Source: Fictibacillus nanhaiensis
GTDB lineage: Bacteria > Bacillota > Bacilli > Bacillales > Fictibacillaceae
NCBI GenBank assembly: GCA_017052515.1
Contig: JAFHKR010000037.1
Location: 186,001-250,000, forward strand
Direction: 5' to 3'
Length of the DNA: 64,000 nucleotides
How positions within the stretch are numbered: the stretch's first letter is position 1; every line of letters starts with the position of its first letter. The translations under genes and the position numbers were made by a program. The notes beneath the pieces are model-generated. The model did not search any database. It was not told the DNA's origin and saw nothing but the letters and a program-made list of their open reading frames with translations. Below, piece by piece: positions 7,964 through 16,258 of the stretch.

Positions 7964-9298
7964 ATGAATCAGCAAGACCAGTGGACGTCAAAGTTAGCCT
8001 TTATTCTAGCTGCAGCAGGATCAGCAATCGGACTCGGTGCCATTTGGAAATTCCCTTATGTCGCTGGTACTAGTGGCGGAGGAGCCTTTTTTATCCTCTT
8101 TTTATTGTTTACGTTTCTAATCGGTTTTCCACTATTGATGGCTGAGTTTGTTATCGGTCGAGGTGCACAAAAAGAGGCGGTTTCCGCTTATCGAAAGATA
8201 GCGCCAGGTTCTGCGTGGCCATGGCTAGGTAGAATGGGTGTAGCGACAGCATTTATCTTATTATCATTTTACAGTGTAATCGGAGGATGGATTGTTCTCT
8301 ACCTAGGAAAAAGTTTTTCCGGGGATTTCTTTAACCATGACTTCAGTCAGATGTTTGGCCAGTCGATCTCTAGTACATGGCCGGTTTTGATCTCTCAGTT
8401 CATCTTTATGATGATCACGATTTTTGTTGTAAGTCGCGGTATTAAGAATGGAATTGAAAAAGCAAACCAAATTATGATGCCAGCTCTTTTTGTTTTGTTT
8501 GCTGTATTGATCATTCGTTCACTTACACTTGATAACGCGATGGAAGGCGTAAAGTTCTTCTTGTTTCCTGACTTTTCTAAGATCGGTGGAGACGATATCC
8601 TATTTGCATTAGGTCAGTCTTTCTTCTCGTTGAGTGTTGGTATCTCTGTAATGGTAACGTACAGCTCTTATTTGAGTAAAAAAGAAAGTCTTACAAAATC
8701 AGCAACTACGATCGTATTACTGAACGTACTGATTTCCTTATTAGCAGGATTAGCCATCTTCCCAGGTGTATTTTCTTTAGGTCTAGAACCAACAGAAGGA
8801 CCTGGATTGTTGTTCGTTGTACTTCCTGCTGTGTTTGATCAAATCGTTTTTGGACAGTTATTCTTTATCGTGTTTTTAGCGCTGTTCTTGTTTGCGACCC
8901 TTACATCAGCTTTCTCGATGTTAGAGATCATCGTCGCTTCCATCACGAAGGGTGAACTAGAGAACCGTGCTAAATGGTCATGGATCATCGGTATTCTTAT
9001 CTTTGCATTCGGAGTACCTTCTACTTTGTCTTATGGCGTATGGTCAGATTTCACGTTGTTTGACAAGATTATCTTTGATCAGCTCGACTACTTAGTAAGT
9101 AACATCCTGCTTCCTTTGGGTGCGTTATTCATCGCGTTGTTTGTAGGCTATCGTTATCCTAGAGAGATGCTTCTTCAAGAGTTTAGAGCAGGTTCTTCTG
9201 TTTCGGTAAAAGGCTTTGCGCTATGGCTTATGCTGATCCGTTACGTCGTTCCTGTCGTAATCATTATCGTATTTATTAACATGCTTGGACTTTTTTAG
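7964..9298 (+). CDS. Neurotransmitter:sodium symporter (NSS/SNF family) transporter
   Basis: 444 residues with about eleven membrane helices, the bacterial NSS layout. The helix-1 signature GSAIGLGAIWKFPYVAGTSG supplies sodium and substrate sites, followed by GGGAFFILFLLFTFLIGFPL. Bacterial members such as MhsT and TnaT take up hydrophobic or aromatic amino acids with sodium. Lying between phenylacetate genes and a phenylalanine-dehydrogenase-type gene, it may import phenylalanine; this is inference. AGGAGGT lies 11 bases before the ATG, and an ATG-TAA dipeptide frame sits between them. Confidence 0.88.
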   Translation: MNQQDQWTSKLAFILAAAGSAIGLGAIWKFPYVAGTSGGGAFFILFLLFTFLIGFPLLMAEFVIGRGAQKEAVSAYRKIAPGSAWPWLGRMGVATAFILLSFYSVIGGWIVLYLGKSFSGDFFNHDFSQMFGQSISSTWPVLISQFIFMMITIFVVSRGIKNGIEKANQIMMPALFVLFAVLIIRSLTLDNAMEGVKFFLFPDFSKIGGDDILFALGQSFFSLSVGISVMVTYSSYLSKKESLTKSATTIVLLNVLISLLAGLAIFPGVFSLGLEPTEGPGLLFVVLPAVFDQIVFGQLFFIVFLALFLFATLTSAFSMLEIIVASITKGELENRAKWSWIIGILIFAFGVPSTLSYGVWSDFTLFDKIIFDQLDYLVSNILLPLGALFIALFVGYRYPREMLLQEFRAGSSVSVKGFALWLMLIRYVVPVVIIIVFINMLGLF

Positions 9299-9302
9299 AA
9301 AG

Positions 9303-9338
9303 AAAGGCGCTTACCAGAATTGGTTTAGCGCCTTTTTT
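9303..9338 (+). terminator. Terminator after the NSS transporter
   Basis: AAAGGCGCT pairs with AGCGCCTTT and is followed by a T run. Confidence 0.85.
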
Positions 9339-9388
9339 GTGTTAATAATAGAATTTGTGAAATACAGAAGTGAAGGGAAGTTTTATAA

Positions 9389-10108
9389 ATGCTAAAAGAT
9401 AAAACAGCAGTAGTGACAGGAGCAACTCGCGGGTGCGGTAAAGCTATAGCAGAAAAGCTAGGAACATTAGGAGCAAAATTAGCGATCGTTGGCTCGTCTG
9501 ATGGTATCTTCAAAACGGGAGAAGAGTTAAAAGCTAAAGGATTCGCTGTTCTTGCCATAAAAGCAGATGTGACGAATGAAGCGGACGTAGCAGATCTGTT
9601 TAAACAAACGTTTGAAGCGTTTGGAAACATTGATATTCTAGTAAACAATGCGGGTATCGGTCAGTTTAAATTGGCTGAAGAGCATTCATTAGTAGACTTT
9701 CAAAAAATGTTTGAAGTCAACGTACAAGGTGTATTCTTATGTAGTACAGCGGTTGTTCCACATATGAAAGAGCGAAAAGAGGGAACGATTATCACGATCT
9801 CATCAGATGTAGGGCGCAGAACGATTGCTAACGGCTCTGTTTATACAGCTTCAAAGTATGCGGTTCAAGGATTTTCTGGTTCTCTTGCACAAGAACTTAG
9901 AGAATTTGGCGTTCGTGTAGGTACAGTTAATCCTGGAGCGATCGATACGTACTTTGCTGATTCTGAACAAGGTCTTGATTTTAAAGAAGACTGGCTAAAA
10001 GTAGAAGATATCGCAGAAGCTGTAGCATATATGGCAAGCGCACCAAAACACATGGTGGTTGATGAAATCATGCTTCACCCTCTTTCTCAGGAATATCCGA
10101 ACGTATAA
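9389..10108 (+). CDS. Short-chain dehydrogenase/reductase (FabG-like)
   Basis: 239-residue classical SDR. The cofactor loop is TGATRGCGKAIA near residue 11, the NNAG motif comes at about 85, and the active site YTASKYA (YxxxK) at about 151, with a Ser in TISSDVG before it. It reduces or oxidises a hydroxyl/keto substrate with NAD(P)H; the substrate is unknown. The stop is 18 bases before the selenocysteine-candidate gene, so the two are probably cotranscribed. The Cys in the glycine loop (GCG) is a minor oddity. Confidence 0.85.
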   Translation: MLKDKTAVVTGATRGCGKAIAEKLGTLGAKLAIVGSSDGIFKTGEELKAKGFAVLAIKADVTNEADVADLFKQTFEAFGNIDILVNNAGIGQFKLAEEHSLVDFQKMFEVNVQGVFLCSTAVVPHMKERKEGTIITISSDVGRRTIANGSVYTASKYAVQGFSGSLAQELREFGVRVGTVNPGAIDTYFADSEQGLDFKEDWLKVEDIAEAVAYMASAPKHMVVDEIMLHPLSQEYPNV

Positions 10109-10126
10109 TACGAGGAGGCGATCACG

Positions 10127-10684
10127 ATGAAGCTAGATCAGGAAGTGCTATCCATTGAAAGTTCAAAATCTATAAAGTTAGATGAGTTGTTCGGTGAAGA
10201 CAAAACATTCGTCGTGTTAGTCAGACATCTTGGCTGACCATATTATCAAGAGTTCCTTGCGCAGTTGCGTAAGTCATTTGAGGAGTTTGAACGTTTAGAT
10301 GTTAAAGTTGTTGTCGTAGCTCCAGCAAATCGTGAGCAGATTAGAGAATTTATGAACGTACATGGTCCATTTCCGTTTGAAATCTATGGTGATCCGAAGC
10401 TAGACCTATACGAGGAGATGGGGAACCATCATATGACGACTGTGAAAAGCATGTTATCTGTAGGTGCGGATCTCTTAAAAGGTGAAGTTAAGATCAGCGA
10501 CATTGTGCCTAAAGATAAGAAGGAAAGAAAGCATTTTTTAAGCGCAGTGAAAAATCAAGATGTGAACATTCAAGGAAGTTCATGGCTGTTCGATCAGGAT
10601 GAAGATGTTTTATGGAAACATGTGGATGACACTCCTGAAGATCATGCGACAGTTGACGAAGTATTGAAGCAGTTGCGGAAATGA
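10127..10684 (+). CDS. Peroxiredoxin-like (SelL-related) redox protein with in-frame UGA, candidate selenoprotein
   Basis: Read from the ATG at 10127 (GAGGAGG eight bases upstream) through the TGA at 10235-10237, the frame gives 185 residues to the TAA or TGA at the end. The UGA is codon 37 and falls exactly where AhpC/TSA-type (PrxL2-like) proteins carry their redox cysteine: LVRHLG-U-PYYQEFLAQLR. The frame on both sides is intact, the fold continues (VKVVVVAPANREQIREF, GDPKLDLYEEMG), and a bSECIS-like hairpin follows. Conventional gene calling would report only a 139-residue fragment from an internal TTG. The alternative is a pseudogene with a Cys-to-stop change. Confidence 0.75.
10256..10273 (+). 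promoter_or_regulatory. Candidate bacterial SECIS hairpin
   Basis: CTTGCGC pairs with GCGTAAG (one G-U pair) around the apical loop AGTT. The loop begins 26 bases after the UGA and has G among its first two bases. As I recall the published bacterial SECIS model, it asks for a short stem, a small loop with an early G, and roughly 16-37 bases from UGA to loop; this hairpin fits. Confidence 0.6.
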
Positions 10685-10691
10685 TAAGGAT

Positions 10692-10728
10692 AAAGCAGAT
10701 CCAGCATGTGCTGTATCTGCTTTTTTTG
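10692..10728 (+). terminator. Terminator after the selenoprotein candidate
   Basis: AAAGCAGAT...ATCTGCTTT with an inner CAGCA/TGCTG stem, then seven T. Confidence 0.9.
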
Positions 10729-10743
10729 TAGATGGCCTTTAAA

Positions 10744-11151
10744 TTAAACCTTACTTACCCTGTTAGGTCTGCGGTTATCCTCAGACTTGATCCACGAACG
10801 AATGCCTCTGCCTGCATAAGGCTCGTCATTAAAGCGAGGAATGATATGAAAATGAGCGTGTGGAATGCTCTGTCCACCTACTTGATTTACGTTCCATCCC
10901 GTCGTGTAGCCATCAGGTGTAAACTCCGAGTCTAGCAAACTTTTTGCTTTTTGCATCAACTCATATGTATCGCTCCACTCTTTTTGACTTAAATCAAAAA
11001 CAGTTTCTTTATGAGCTTTAGGAATGATCAATCCTGCACCTTCTAAAATGTCCTGAGCACTCGGACTTTGCAGAAAGTAACAACTTTCATTCTCTAACAC
11101 TATTTTTTGGTTAGGAAAACTCATTGGGTTACAAAATAAACATGTATCCAT
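10744..11151 (-). CDS. HIT-family nucleotide hydrolase
   Basis: 135 residues. It has an N-terminal CLFCNP metal motif and the histidine triad HAHFHIIPR near residue 107. The start is the ATG at 11151, with GGAGGTG upstream at about nine bases; the longer open frame upstream has no ribosome site. HIT proteins hydrolyse or transfer nucleoside phosphates (Ap4A, adenylyl-amidates). It is transcribed away from the thioesterase gene. The exact substrate is unknown. Confidence 0.85.
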   Translation of the reverse strand: MDTCLFCNPMSFPNQKIVLENESCYFLQSPSAQDILEGAGLIIPKAHKETVFDLSQKEWSDTYELMQKAKSLLDSEFTPDGYTTGWNVNQVGGQSIPHAHFHIIPRFNDEPYAGRGIRSWIKSEDNRRPNRVSKV

Positions 11152-11225
11152 CAGTGTGAACACCTCCAATCCTATTTTTACACATTTTTCATATTTCCCA
11201 CAAATCAAACAATTCTGGGGATTCA

Positions 11226-11271
11226 TTGACCAGATATCACACAAAATGTTATGATTACGTTAAGAAAACGT
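11226..11271 (+). promoter_or_regulatory. Promoter and operator-like palindrome before the thioesterase gene
   Basis: TTGACC (11226-11231) and TATGAT (11250-11255) are 18 bases apart. Directly after the -10 lies ACGTT-AAGAA-AACGT (11257-11271), an inverted repeat at the expected transcription start. That is a plausible repressor site for the downstream catabolic genes. Confidence 0.5.
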
Positions 11272-11305
11272 TATATAAATTAGATGAAAGATATGAGGTG
11301 TGTGC

Positions 11306-11701
11306 ATGAAATCAGGCATGAAGGTCGGCCATAGTGCGACCATCAAAGCTACCGTTACACCCGATATGTTTGCTCAATTTGAAGGAAAGCTTGTCCATCC
11401 AGCCTATTCAACGGTTAGCATGGTCTATCATATGGAATGGGCAGCGAGACAGATCATATTGCCATATCTTGAAGAGCATGAAGAAGGAATCGGCGGTGGA
11501 GTTGCAGCCAAACATATGGCTCCGACACCAGAAGGCGCTGAGCTTACTGTAACGGCAACCTTAAGAGAAGTAAAAGGGAAAGCAGTCATATGTGATGTGA
11601 CCGTCTATAACGGGAAAGCAATTGCAGGTGAAGGAGAAGTTACACAGTATATCCTGCCAAGAGAAGCAATCTCGCAAAAAATTAAAGAAATGAAGATTTA
11701 A
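11306..11701 (+). CDS. FlK-like hotdog thioesterase
   Basis: 131 residues starting MKSGMKVGHSA, close to the start of fluoroacetyl-CoA thioesterase FlK. The Glu of HMEWA and the His of AAKHMAPTP match the FlK catalytic residues as I recall them. The ATG at 11306 is chosen because GAGGTG (11295-11300) lies five bases upstream; an in-frame GTG overlaps that site. As first gene of the phenylalanine-type cluster it may release acid from aryl-CoA and recover CoA, like a PaaI-type rescue enzyme. The substrate is inferred only. Confidence 0.72.
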   Translation: MKSGMKVGHSATIKATVTPDMFAQFEGKLVHPAYSTVSMVYHMEWAARQIILPYLEEHEEGIGGGVAAKHMAPTPEGAELTVTATLREVKGKAVICDVTVYNGKAIAGEGEVTQYILPREAISQKIKEMKI

Positions 11702-11706
11702 ATTTT

Positions 11707-11734
11707 TTTACCTAATTATGAAAGCGCTTACACT
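11707..11734 (+). promoter_or_regulatory. Candidate promoter with a CcpA cre box before the amino-acid dehydrogenase
   Basis: TGAAAGCGCTTACA (11719-11732) matches the cre consensus TGWAANCGNTNWCA at every position. It overlaps a possible -10 (TACACT, 11729-11734) whose -35 would be TTTACC (11707-11712), 16 bases away. This predicts carbon catabolite repression of the dehydrogenase and the E1-E2-E3 genes. Confidence 0.65.
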
Positions 11735-11794
11735 TTAAAGCAGCAAAGTGAAGAAGAAATAGAGTAACAAGAGACATACTAGGGGGATTTACAC

Positions 11795-12895
11795 ATGTTT
11801 GAAAAAATATCACAGCATGAGCAAGTTGTTTTTTGTAACGATCCATCAACAGGTCTCAAGGCGATTATCGCTATACATAACACAACATTAGGCCCAGCAC
11901 TCGGCGGATGCAGAATGAGACCGTATGGATCGGTTGATGAAGCACTTGAAGACGTTCTGAGACTGTCAAAAGGTATGACATACAAATGTGCAGGTGCCGA
12001 TGTTGACTTCGGTGGGGGTAAATCGGTCATTATCGGAGACCCCACGACGGATCGTACACCAGAGTTGTTTCGAGCGTTCGGACAGTTTGTAGATTCTTTA
12101 AACGGTCGCTTTTATACAGGAACGGATATGGGTACGACGCCTGATGATTTTGTGCACGCGTTAAAGGAAACGAATTGTATCGTCGGTGTACCTGAGGAAT
12201 ATGGCGGTAGCGGCGATTCTTCTGTTCCAACTGCACAAGGAGTTATATACGGCCTTCAAGCTACCATTCAAACGCTTGAAGGGACAGATGATCTAGCAGG
12301 GAAGTCCTACTCGATACAAGGGTTAGGAAAAGTAGGTTTTAAGGTCGCAGAGCAACTGCTCGCTGCCGGTGCACAGATCTATGTTACGGATATTAACGAA
12401 AAAGCGTTAAAGATGATTCAAGAACGAGCAGAATTGCTACCTGGAAATGTGGAAGTTGTGGAAGGAAGTGACATCTACGGGGTGGATGCTGACATCTTCA
12501 TACCTTGTGCACTAGGAGGAATCATTCACGACGAGACGATCGAACAATTGAAAGTAAAAGCGATAGTAGGAAGTGCCAACAATCAGCTTTTAGAAGATAA
12601 ACATGGGCTTTATCTGCAACAAAAAGGAATTCTATACGGCCCTGATTATATTGTAAACGCTGGCGGGCTCATCCAAGTAGCTGATGAGCTTTACGGACCG
12701 AACAAAGCTCGTGTATTAACAAAAACAAGAGCGATCTATGACAGCCTGATGCAGATCTATAGTGAGAGCACGAAGAACCAGATATCTACGATGGAAGCAG
12801 CAAATCTTTTCTGCGAGGAAAAACTTGCAGCTCGTTCGAAACGAAACAGCTTTTTCGCTCACAACCGAAGACCAAAATGGCAAGTTCGAAACTAA
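11795..12895 (+). CDS. Phenylalanine-dehydrogenase-type Glu/Leu/Phe/Val dehydrogenase
   Basis: 366 residues: NAD-dependent oxidative deamination of an amino acid. Catalytic Lys64 (MTYK) and Lys76 (DFGGGK) and Asp111 are present, with the NAD loop GLGKVG near 177. Two positions point to phenylalanine rather than leucine. Gly109 in [12 protein letters not shown] replaces the Ala of leucine dehydrogenases. Leu292 in [12 protein letters not shown] replaces the Val. As I recall, these match the Gly124/Leu307 pair known from Bacillus phenylalanine dehydrogenase. DVDFGGGK and [13 protein letters not shown] also resemble that enzyme. It lies 15 bases before E1alpha. Leucine dehydrogenase is the fallback. 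Confidence 0.8.
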   Translation: MFEKISQHEQVVFCNDPSTGLKAIIAIHNTTLGPALGGCRMRPYGSVDEALEDVLRLSKGMTYKCAGADVDFGGGKSVIIGDPTTDRTPELFRAFGQFVDSLNGRFYTGTDMGTTPDDFVHALKETNCIVGVPEEYGGSGDSSVPTAQGVIYGLQATIQTLEGTDDLAGKSYSIQGLGKVGFKVAEQLLAAGAQIYVTDINEKALKMIQERAELLPGNVEVVEGSDIYGVDADIFIPCALGGIIHDETIEQLKVKAIVGSANNQLLEDKHGLYLQQKGILYGPDYIVNAGGLIQVADELYGPNKARVLTKTRAIYDSLMQIYSESTKNQISTMEAANLFCEEKLAARSKRNSFFAHNRRPKWQVRN

Positions 12896-12910
12896 GGAGG
12901 GATTCTATCC

Positions 12911-13975
12911 ATGGAAAAGTTATTTCCAAAGATGCAGATCATTAACGAGAACGGTGAGTGGAAAGACGAAACATACCGCGGTGAGATCACAGAGGAATTA
13001 ACGAAAGAGCTTTACACGAAGATGCTTCGTTCTAGACTTTTTGATCGTAAAGGGGTAAACCTTCAGCGTCAAGGACGGATCGGTACGTACGTCCCTTTTG
13101 AAGGGCAAGAAGCGTCACAAATCGGAAGCGCAATGGCGATGGGTGAAGGCGATTGGATGTTCCCGACCTATCGTGATCATGCGGCAACGATGACATTTGG
13201 GCATTCGCTAAAAACACTTTTTCTTTATTGGAAAGGTCGCCAAGAAGGATGTATCCCTCCAGAAGGGAAGAACATCTTTCCTCCAGCCGTTCCGATCGCA
13301 TCACAACTTCTTCATGCGACTGGGGCAGCTTGGGCTGAAAAGTTAAAAGGCACAGATCGTGCTTCGATCGTTTACTTTGGAGACGGGGCAACATCAGAAG
13401 GTGATTTTCACGAAGGATTAAACTTCGCGAGCGTGTTTAATGCTCCTGTTGTTTTCTTTAATCAAAATAACGGATTCGCGATTTCTGTACCGATTGAAAA
13501 ACAGATGAAAAGTAAAACGATCGCTCAAAAAGCAGTAGCGTATGAAATGGAAGGCGTTCGATTAGATGGTAATGATGTATTTGCCGTCTATTTCCACACA
13601 CGTACAGCAGTCGAGCGTGCAAGAAAAGGGGAAGGACCAACGTTGATTGAAGCAGTAACGTGGCGTTATGGAGCTCATACAACAGCAGATGATCCTTCGA
13701 AATATAGAAACCAAGAAGAATCTGTGAATCGTCGTGAAACGACAGATCCAATTCTTAGACTTGAGCGATTCATGAAGAACGAAAACATGTGGGATGAAAA
13801 ATGGGCAGCTGACCTTCAAGAATCACTAACGCTTGAGATCGAAGCAGCAGTTAAAGAGATGGAAGAAATACAAGCGCCGCATTATAACGACATGTTCGAT
13901 CATGTGTTTGCAGAAAATCCGTGGCCGATTGAAAGCCAAAAAGAAGCATACGCTCATTCAAGAGGTGATCGCTAA
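12911..13975 (+). CDS. 2-oxoacid dehydrogenase E1 alpha subunit
   Basis: 354 residues, thiamine-diphosphate enzyme subunit. It carries the cofactor motif GDGATSEGDFHEGLNFA...NQNNGFAIS (GDG to NN) at about 155-190 and AVPIASQLLHATGAAWA before it. AAGGAGGG precedes the ATG. With E1beta it decarboxylates a 2-oxoacid and passes the acyl group to E2. Its neighbour makes a 2-oxoacid from an amino acid, so phenylpyruvate or a branched-chain oxoacid is more likely than pyruvate. The usual bkd partners ptb, buk and BkdR are absent. Confidence 0.85.
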   Translation: MEKLFPKMQIINENGEWKDETYRGEITEELTKELYTKMLRSRLFDRKGVNLQRQGRIGTYVPFEGQEASQIGSAMAMGEGDWMFPTYRDHAATMTFGHSLKTLFLYWKGRQEGCIPPEGKNIFPPAVPIASQLLHATGAAWAEKLKGTDRASIVYFGDGATSEGDFHEGLNFASVFNAPVVFFNQNNGFAISVPIEKQMKSKTIAQKAVAYEMEGVRLDGNDVFAVYFHTRTAVERARKGEGPTLIEAVTWRYGAHTTADDPSKYRNQEESVNRRETTDPILRLERFMKNENMWDEKWAADLQESLTLEIEAAVKEMEEIQAPHYNDMFDHVFAENPWPIESQKEAYAHSRGDR

Positions 13976-14970
13976 TGACAACGCTAGTAGATACGAAAAA
14001 ACTAACGATGGTTCAAGCTGTAACAGACGGTATGAGAGTGATGATGAAAGAGCACGAAAACGTAATCGTTCTTGGTGAAGATGTCGGGCAGAATGGTGGA
14101 GTGTTCCGTGCAACAGATGGGCTTGTTACTGAGTTCGGAGAGAACCGAGTAATTGATACACCACTTGCAGAGTCTGGCATCATCGGAACGTCGATCGGAC
14201 TTGCGATGAACGGCTTCAAACCGATCGCAGAGATGCAATTCCTTGGATTCATCTATCCCGCCTTCAATCAAATCATGACTCATGCTTCTCGAATACGTGC
14301 GAGAACACTAGGACATTTTACAGTACCGATGGTCATTCGTGCCCCGTTTGGAGCAGGCGTGCGAGCACCTGAGATCCATTCTGATTCTGTTGAGGCATTA
14401 TTTACAGGGATGCCAGGAATGAAAGTTGTCGTTCCATCTAATCCGTATGACGCAAAGGGAATGCTTGTTTCAGCGATTGAAGATCCTGATCCGGTTTTAT
14501 TCCTAGAGCCGATGCGCTGTTATAGAAGTACAAAGATGGATGTACCTGAAGGAAAGTACAATGTTCCACTAGGTAAAGCCGCTCGACTTCAAGAAGGAAG
14601 CGACGTAACGATTTTTGCTTATGGCGCGATGATCGAAGTGGTTATGAAAGCTGCAAAGACTGCAGAAGAAAAAGGGATCAAGTGTGATGTGATCGACCTT
14701 CGTACTCTATATCCACTAGATAAGGAAATGATCGCTGAAAGTGTACAAAAAACGGGTCGTGCCGTCATTGTTCACGAAGCACCGGGAACAGGTGGTCTTG
14801 GAGAAACGATTATGTCGTTGATCAATGATACATCTTTCCTTTATATGAAAGCTCCGATCGAACGCGTAACAGGTTTTGATACTCCGGTTCCAATGTTTGC
14901 TCTAGAAGATCATTACTTGCCAAGCGCAGACCGTGTTGTTCAAGCAATCGAGAAAGTAACGCAATTCTAG
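13975..14970 (+). CDS. 2-oxoacid dehydrogenase E1 beta subunit
   Basis: 331 residues with the transketolase-type pyrimidine domain (VIVLGEDVGQNGGVFRATDG, near 21-40) and a C-terminal transketolase domain (IDLRTLYPLDKEMI, EAPGTGGLGETI). The ATG shares its A with the E1alpha stop (TAATG), so the subunits are coupled. It completes the alpha2beta2 E1 heterotetramer. It cannot be assigned to pyruvate, branched-chain or aromatic substrates by motif alone. Confidence 0.87.
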   Translation: MTTLVDTKKLTMVQAVTDGMRVMMKEHENVIVLGEDVGQNGGVFRATDGLVTEFGENRVIDTPLAESGIIGTSIGLAMNGFKPIAEMQFLGFIYPAFNQIMTHASRIRARTLGHFTVPMVIRAPFGAGVRAPEIHSDSVEALFTGMPGMKVVVPSNPYDAKGMLVSAIEDPDPVLFLEPMRCYRSTKMDVPEGKYNVPLGKAARLQEGSDVTIFAYGAMIEVVMKAAKTAEEKGIKCDVIDLRTLYPLDKEMIAESVQKTGRAVIVHEAPGTGGLGETIMSLINDTSFLYMKAPIERVTGFDTPVPMFALEDHYLPSADRVVQAIEKVTQF

Positions 14971-14983
14971 GAGGTGAGTGTGA

Positions 14984-16258
14984 GTGGTAGAAGTTAAATT
15001 ACATGATATCGGTGAAGGAATGCACGAAGGAGAAGTCATACACTTTTTTGTAAAAGCTGGTGACTCTGTTAAAGTCGATCAACCATTAGTAGAGGTTCAA
15101 ACGGACAAAGTAACGGCCGAACTTCCTTCCCCAGCAGCCGGAACGATTAAAGACATCAAGGTAAAAGAGGGGGATGTCGTAACTGTCGGATCTGTTATCT
15201 TAACGATTGATGCTGCATCTGCGCCGTCTGCTCAAAAAGGAGAAGAAGCTCCAGAAAATAAAGATCAGCCTGTCGTTGAAAAAATCGTTAAAGCACCAAG
15301 TCACACTGCCTCATCGGGCGGCATCGCAACATTGAACAAACGTGTCTTAGCTGCTCCTTACACGAGAAAAATTGCCCGTGACAACGGTGTAGATATTGAA
15401 CAGATCTTAGGCACAGGCCCAGGGGGACGAGTGACAGATCAAGACGTTTATAACTTTATTGAACAGCCATCAGAATCAGTTACAGAGGTAACTTCAGATC
15501 GTTCTGTGCAAGAAAAAGCGACTACTTCGACTCAAGTGTATTCAACAAGTGAATCCGAAGAGATTCCTTTTAAAGGACGCAGAAAGCAGATCGCGAAGAA
15601 AATGGTTCAATCTCTTGCGACGATTCCGCACGTTACCCATTTTGAAGAGATCGATGTGACAGCTGTTATGGATCTGAAGAAACAGCTGAAAGCCATGGAT
15701 CCTGAAAATAAACGCGGCATGAACGTGTCCGTTGCAGCGTTTTTTGTAAAAGCGATTCAGATCGCACTGAAAGATTTTCCGATCTTCAACGCGAAGTTGG
15801 ATGAAGAAAAAGAAGTCATTCGCCTCGAGAAGAACGTGAATATCGGAATCGCCACAGACTCGGATGAAGGCTTGATCGTACCGGTAATCCAAAATGTCGA
15901 ACAGAGAACAATACGAGACATCGCGGTTGACATGAAAGACAAGATCACACGTGCTAAGACGAACAAACTGAAAGGTCCTGACTTAACTGGAAGTACGTTT
16001 ACCATTTCAAATGTTGGTCCGCTCGGCTCGATCGCGGCCACTCCGATCATCAATCATCCTGAAGTTGCGCTTATGGCTTTTCATAAAACAAAGAAAACGC
16101 CTGTTGTGCTTGGAGATGAGATCGTGATTCGTTCTATGATGAACGTATCGATGTCGTTTGACCACCGCGTTGCAGATGGTGCAACGGCTGTCATGTTTAC
16201 GAACCGGGTAAAAGAACTCATCGAGAAACCTTACTTCATGACACTGGAGCTGATATAG
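14984..16258 (+). CDS. 2-oxoacid dehydrogenase E2 (dihydrolipoyl acyltransferase)
   Basis: 424 residues. One lipoyl domain has Lys42 in VQTDKVTAE as the lipoylation site. A linker follows, then the E1/E3-binding domain (about 120-157, RKIARDNGVDIEQILGTGP) and the catalytic domain ending in SFDHRVADG with the His/Asp active site near 394-398. The GTG at 14984 has AGGAGGTG seven bases upstream. It forms the complex core and transfers the acyl group to CoA, giving phenylacetyl-CoA if the phenylpyruvate proposal is right. Confidence 0.88.
   Translation: MVEVKLHDIGEGMHEGEVIHFFVKAGDSVKVDQPLVEVQTDKVTAELPSPAAGTIKDIKVKEGDVVTVGSVILTIDAASAPSAQKGEEAPENKDQPVVEKIVKAPSHTASSGGIATLNKRVLAAPYTRKIARDNGVDIEQILGTGPGGRVTDQDVYNFIEQPSESVTEVTSDRSVQEKATTSTQVYSTSESEEIPFKGRRKQIAKKMVQSLATIPHVTHFEEIDVTAVMDLKKQLKAMDPENKRGMNVSVAAFFVKAIQIALKDFPIFNAKLDEEKEVIRLEKNVNIGIATDSDEGLIVPVIQNVEQRTIRDIAVDMKDKITRAKTNKLKGPDLTGSTFTISNVGPLGSIAATPIINHPEVALMAFHKTKKTPVVLGDEIVIRSMMNVSMSFDHRVADGATAVMFTNRVKELIEKPYFMTLELI

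Noticed and set aside
10265-10684. Separate 139-residue gene starting at an internal TTG
   Set aside because: The start has no ribosome site and the missing first 46 codons complete the peroxiredoxin fold; readthrough of UGA explains it better.
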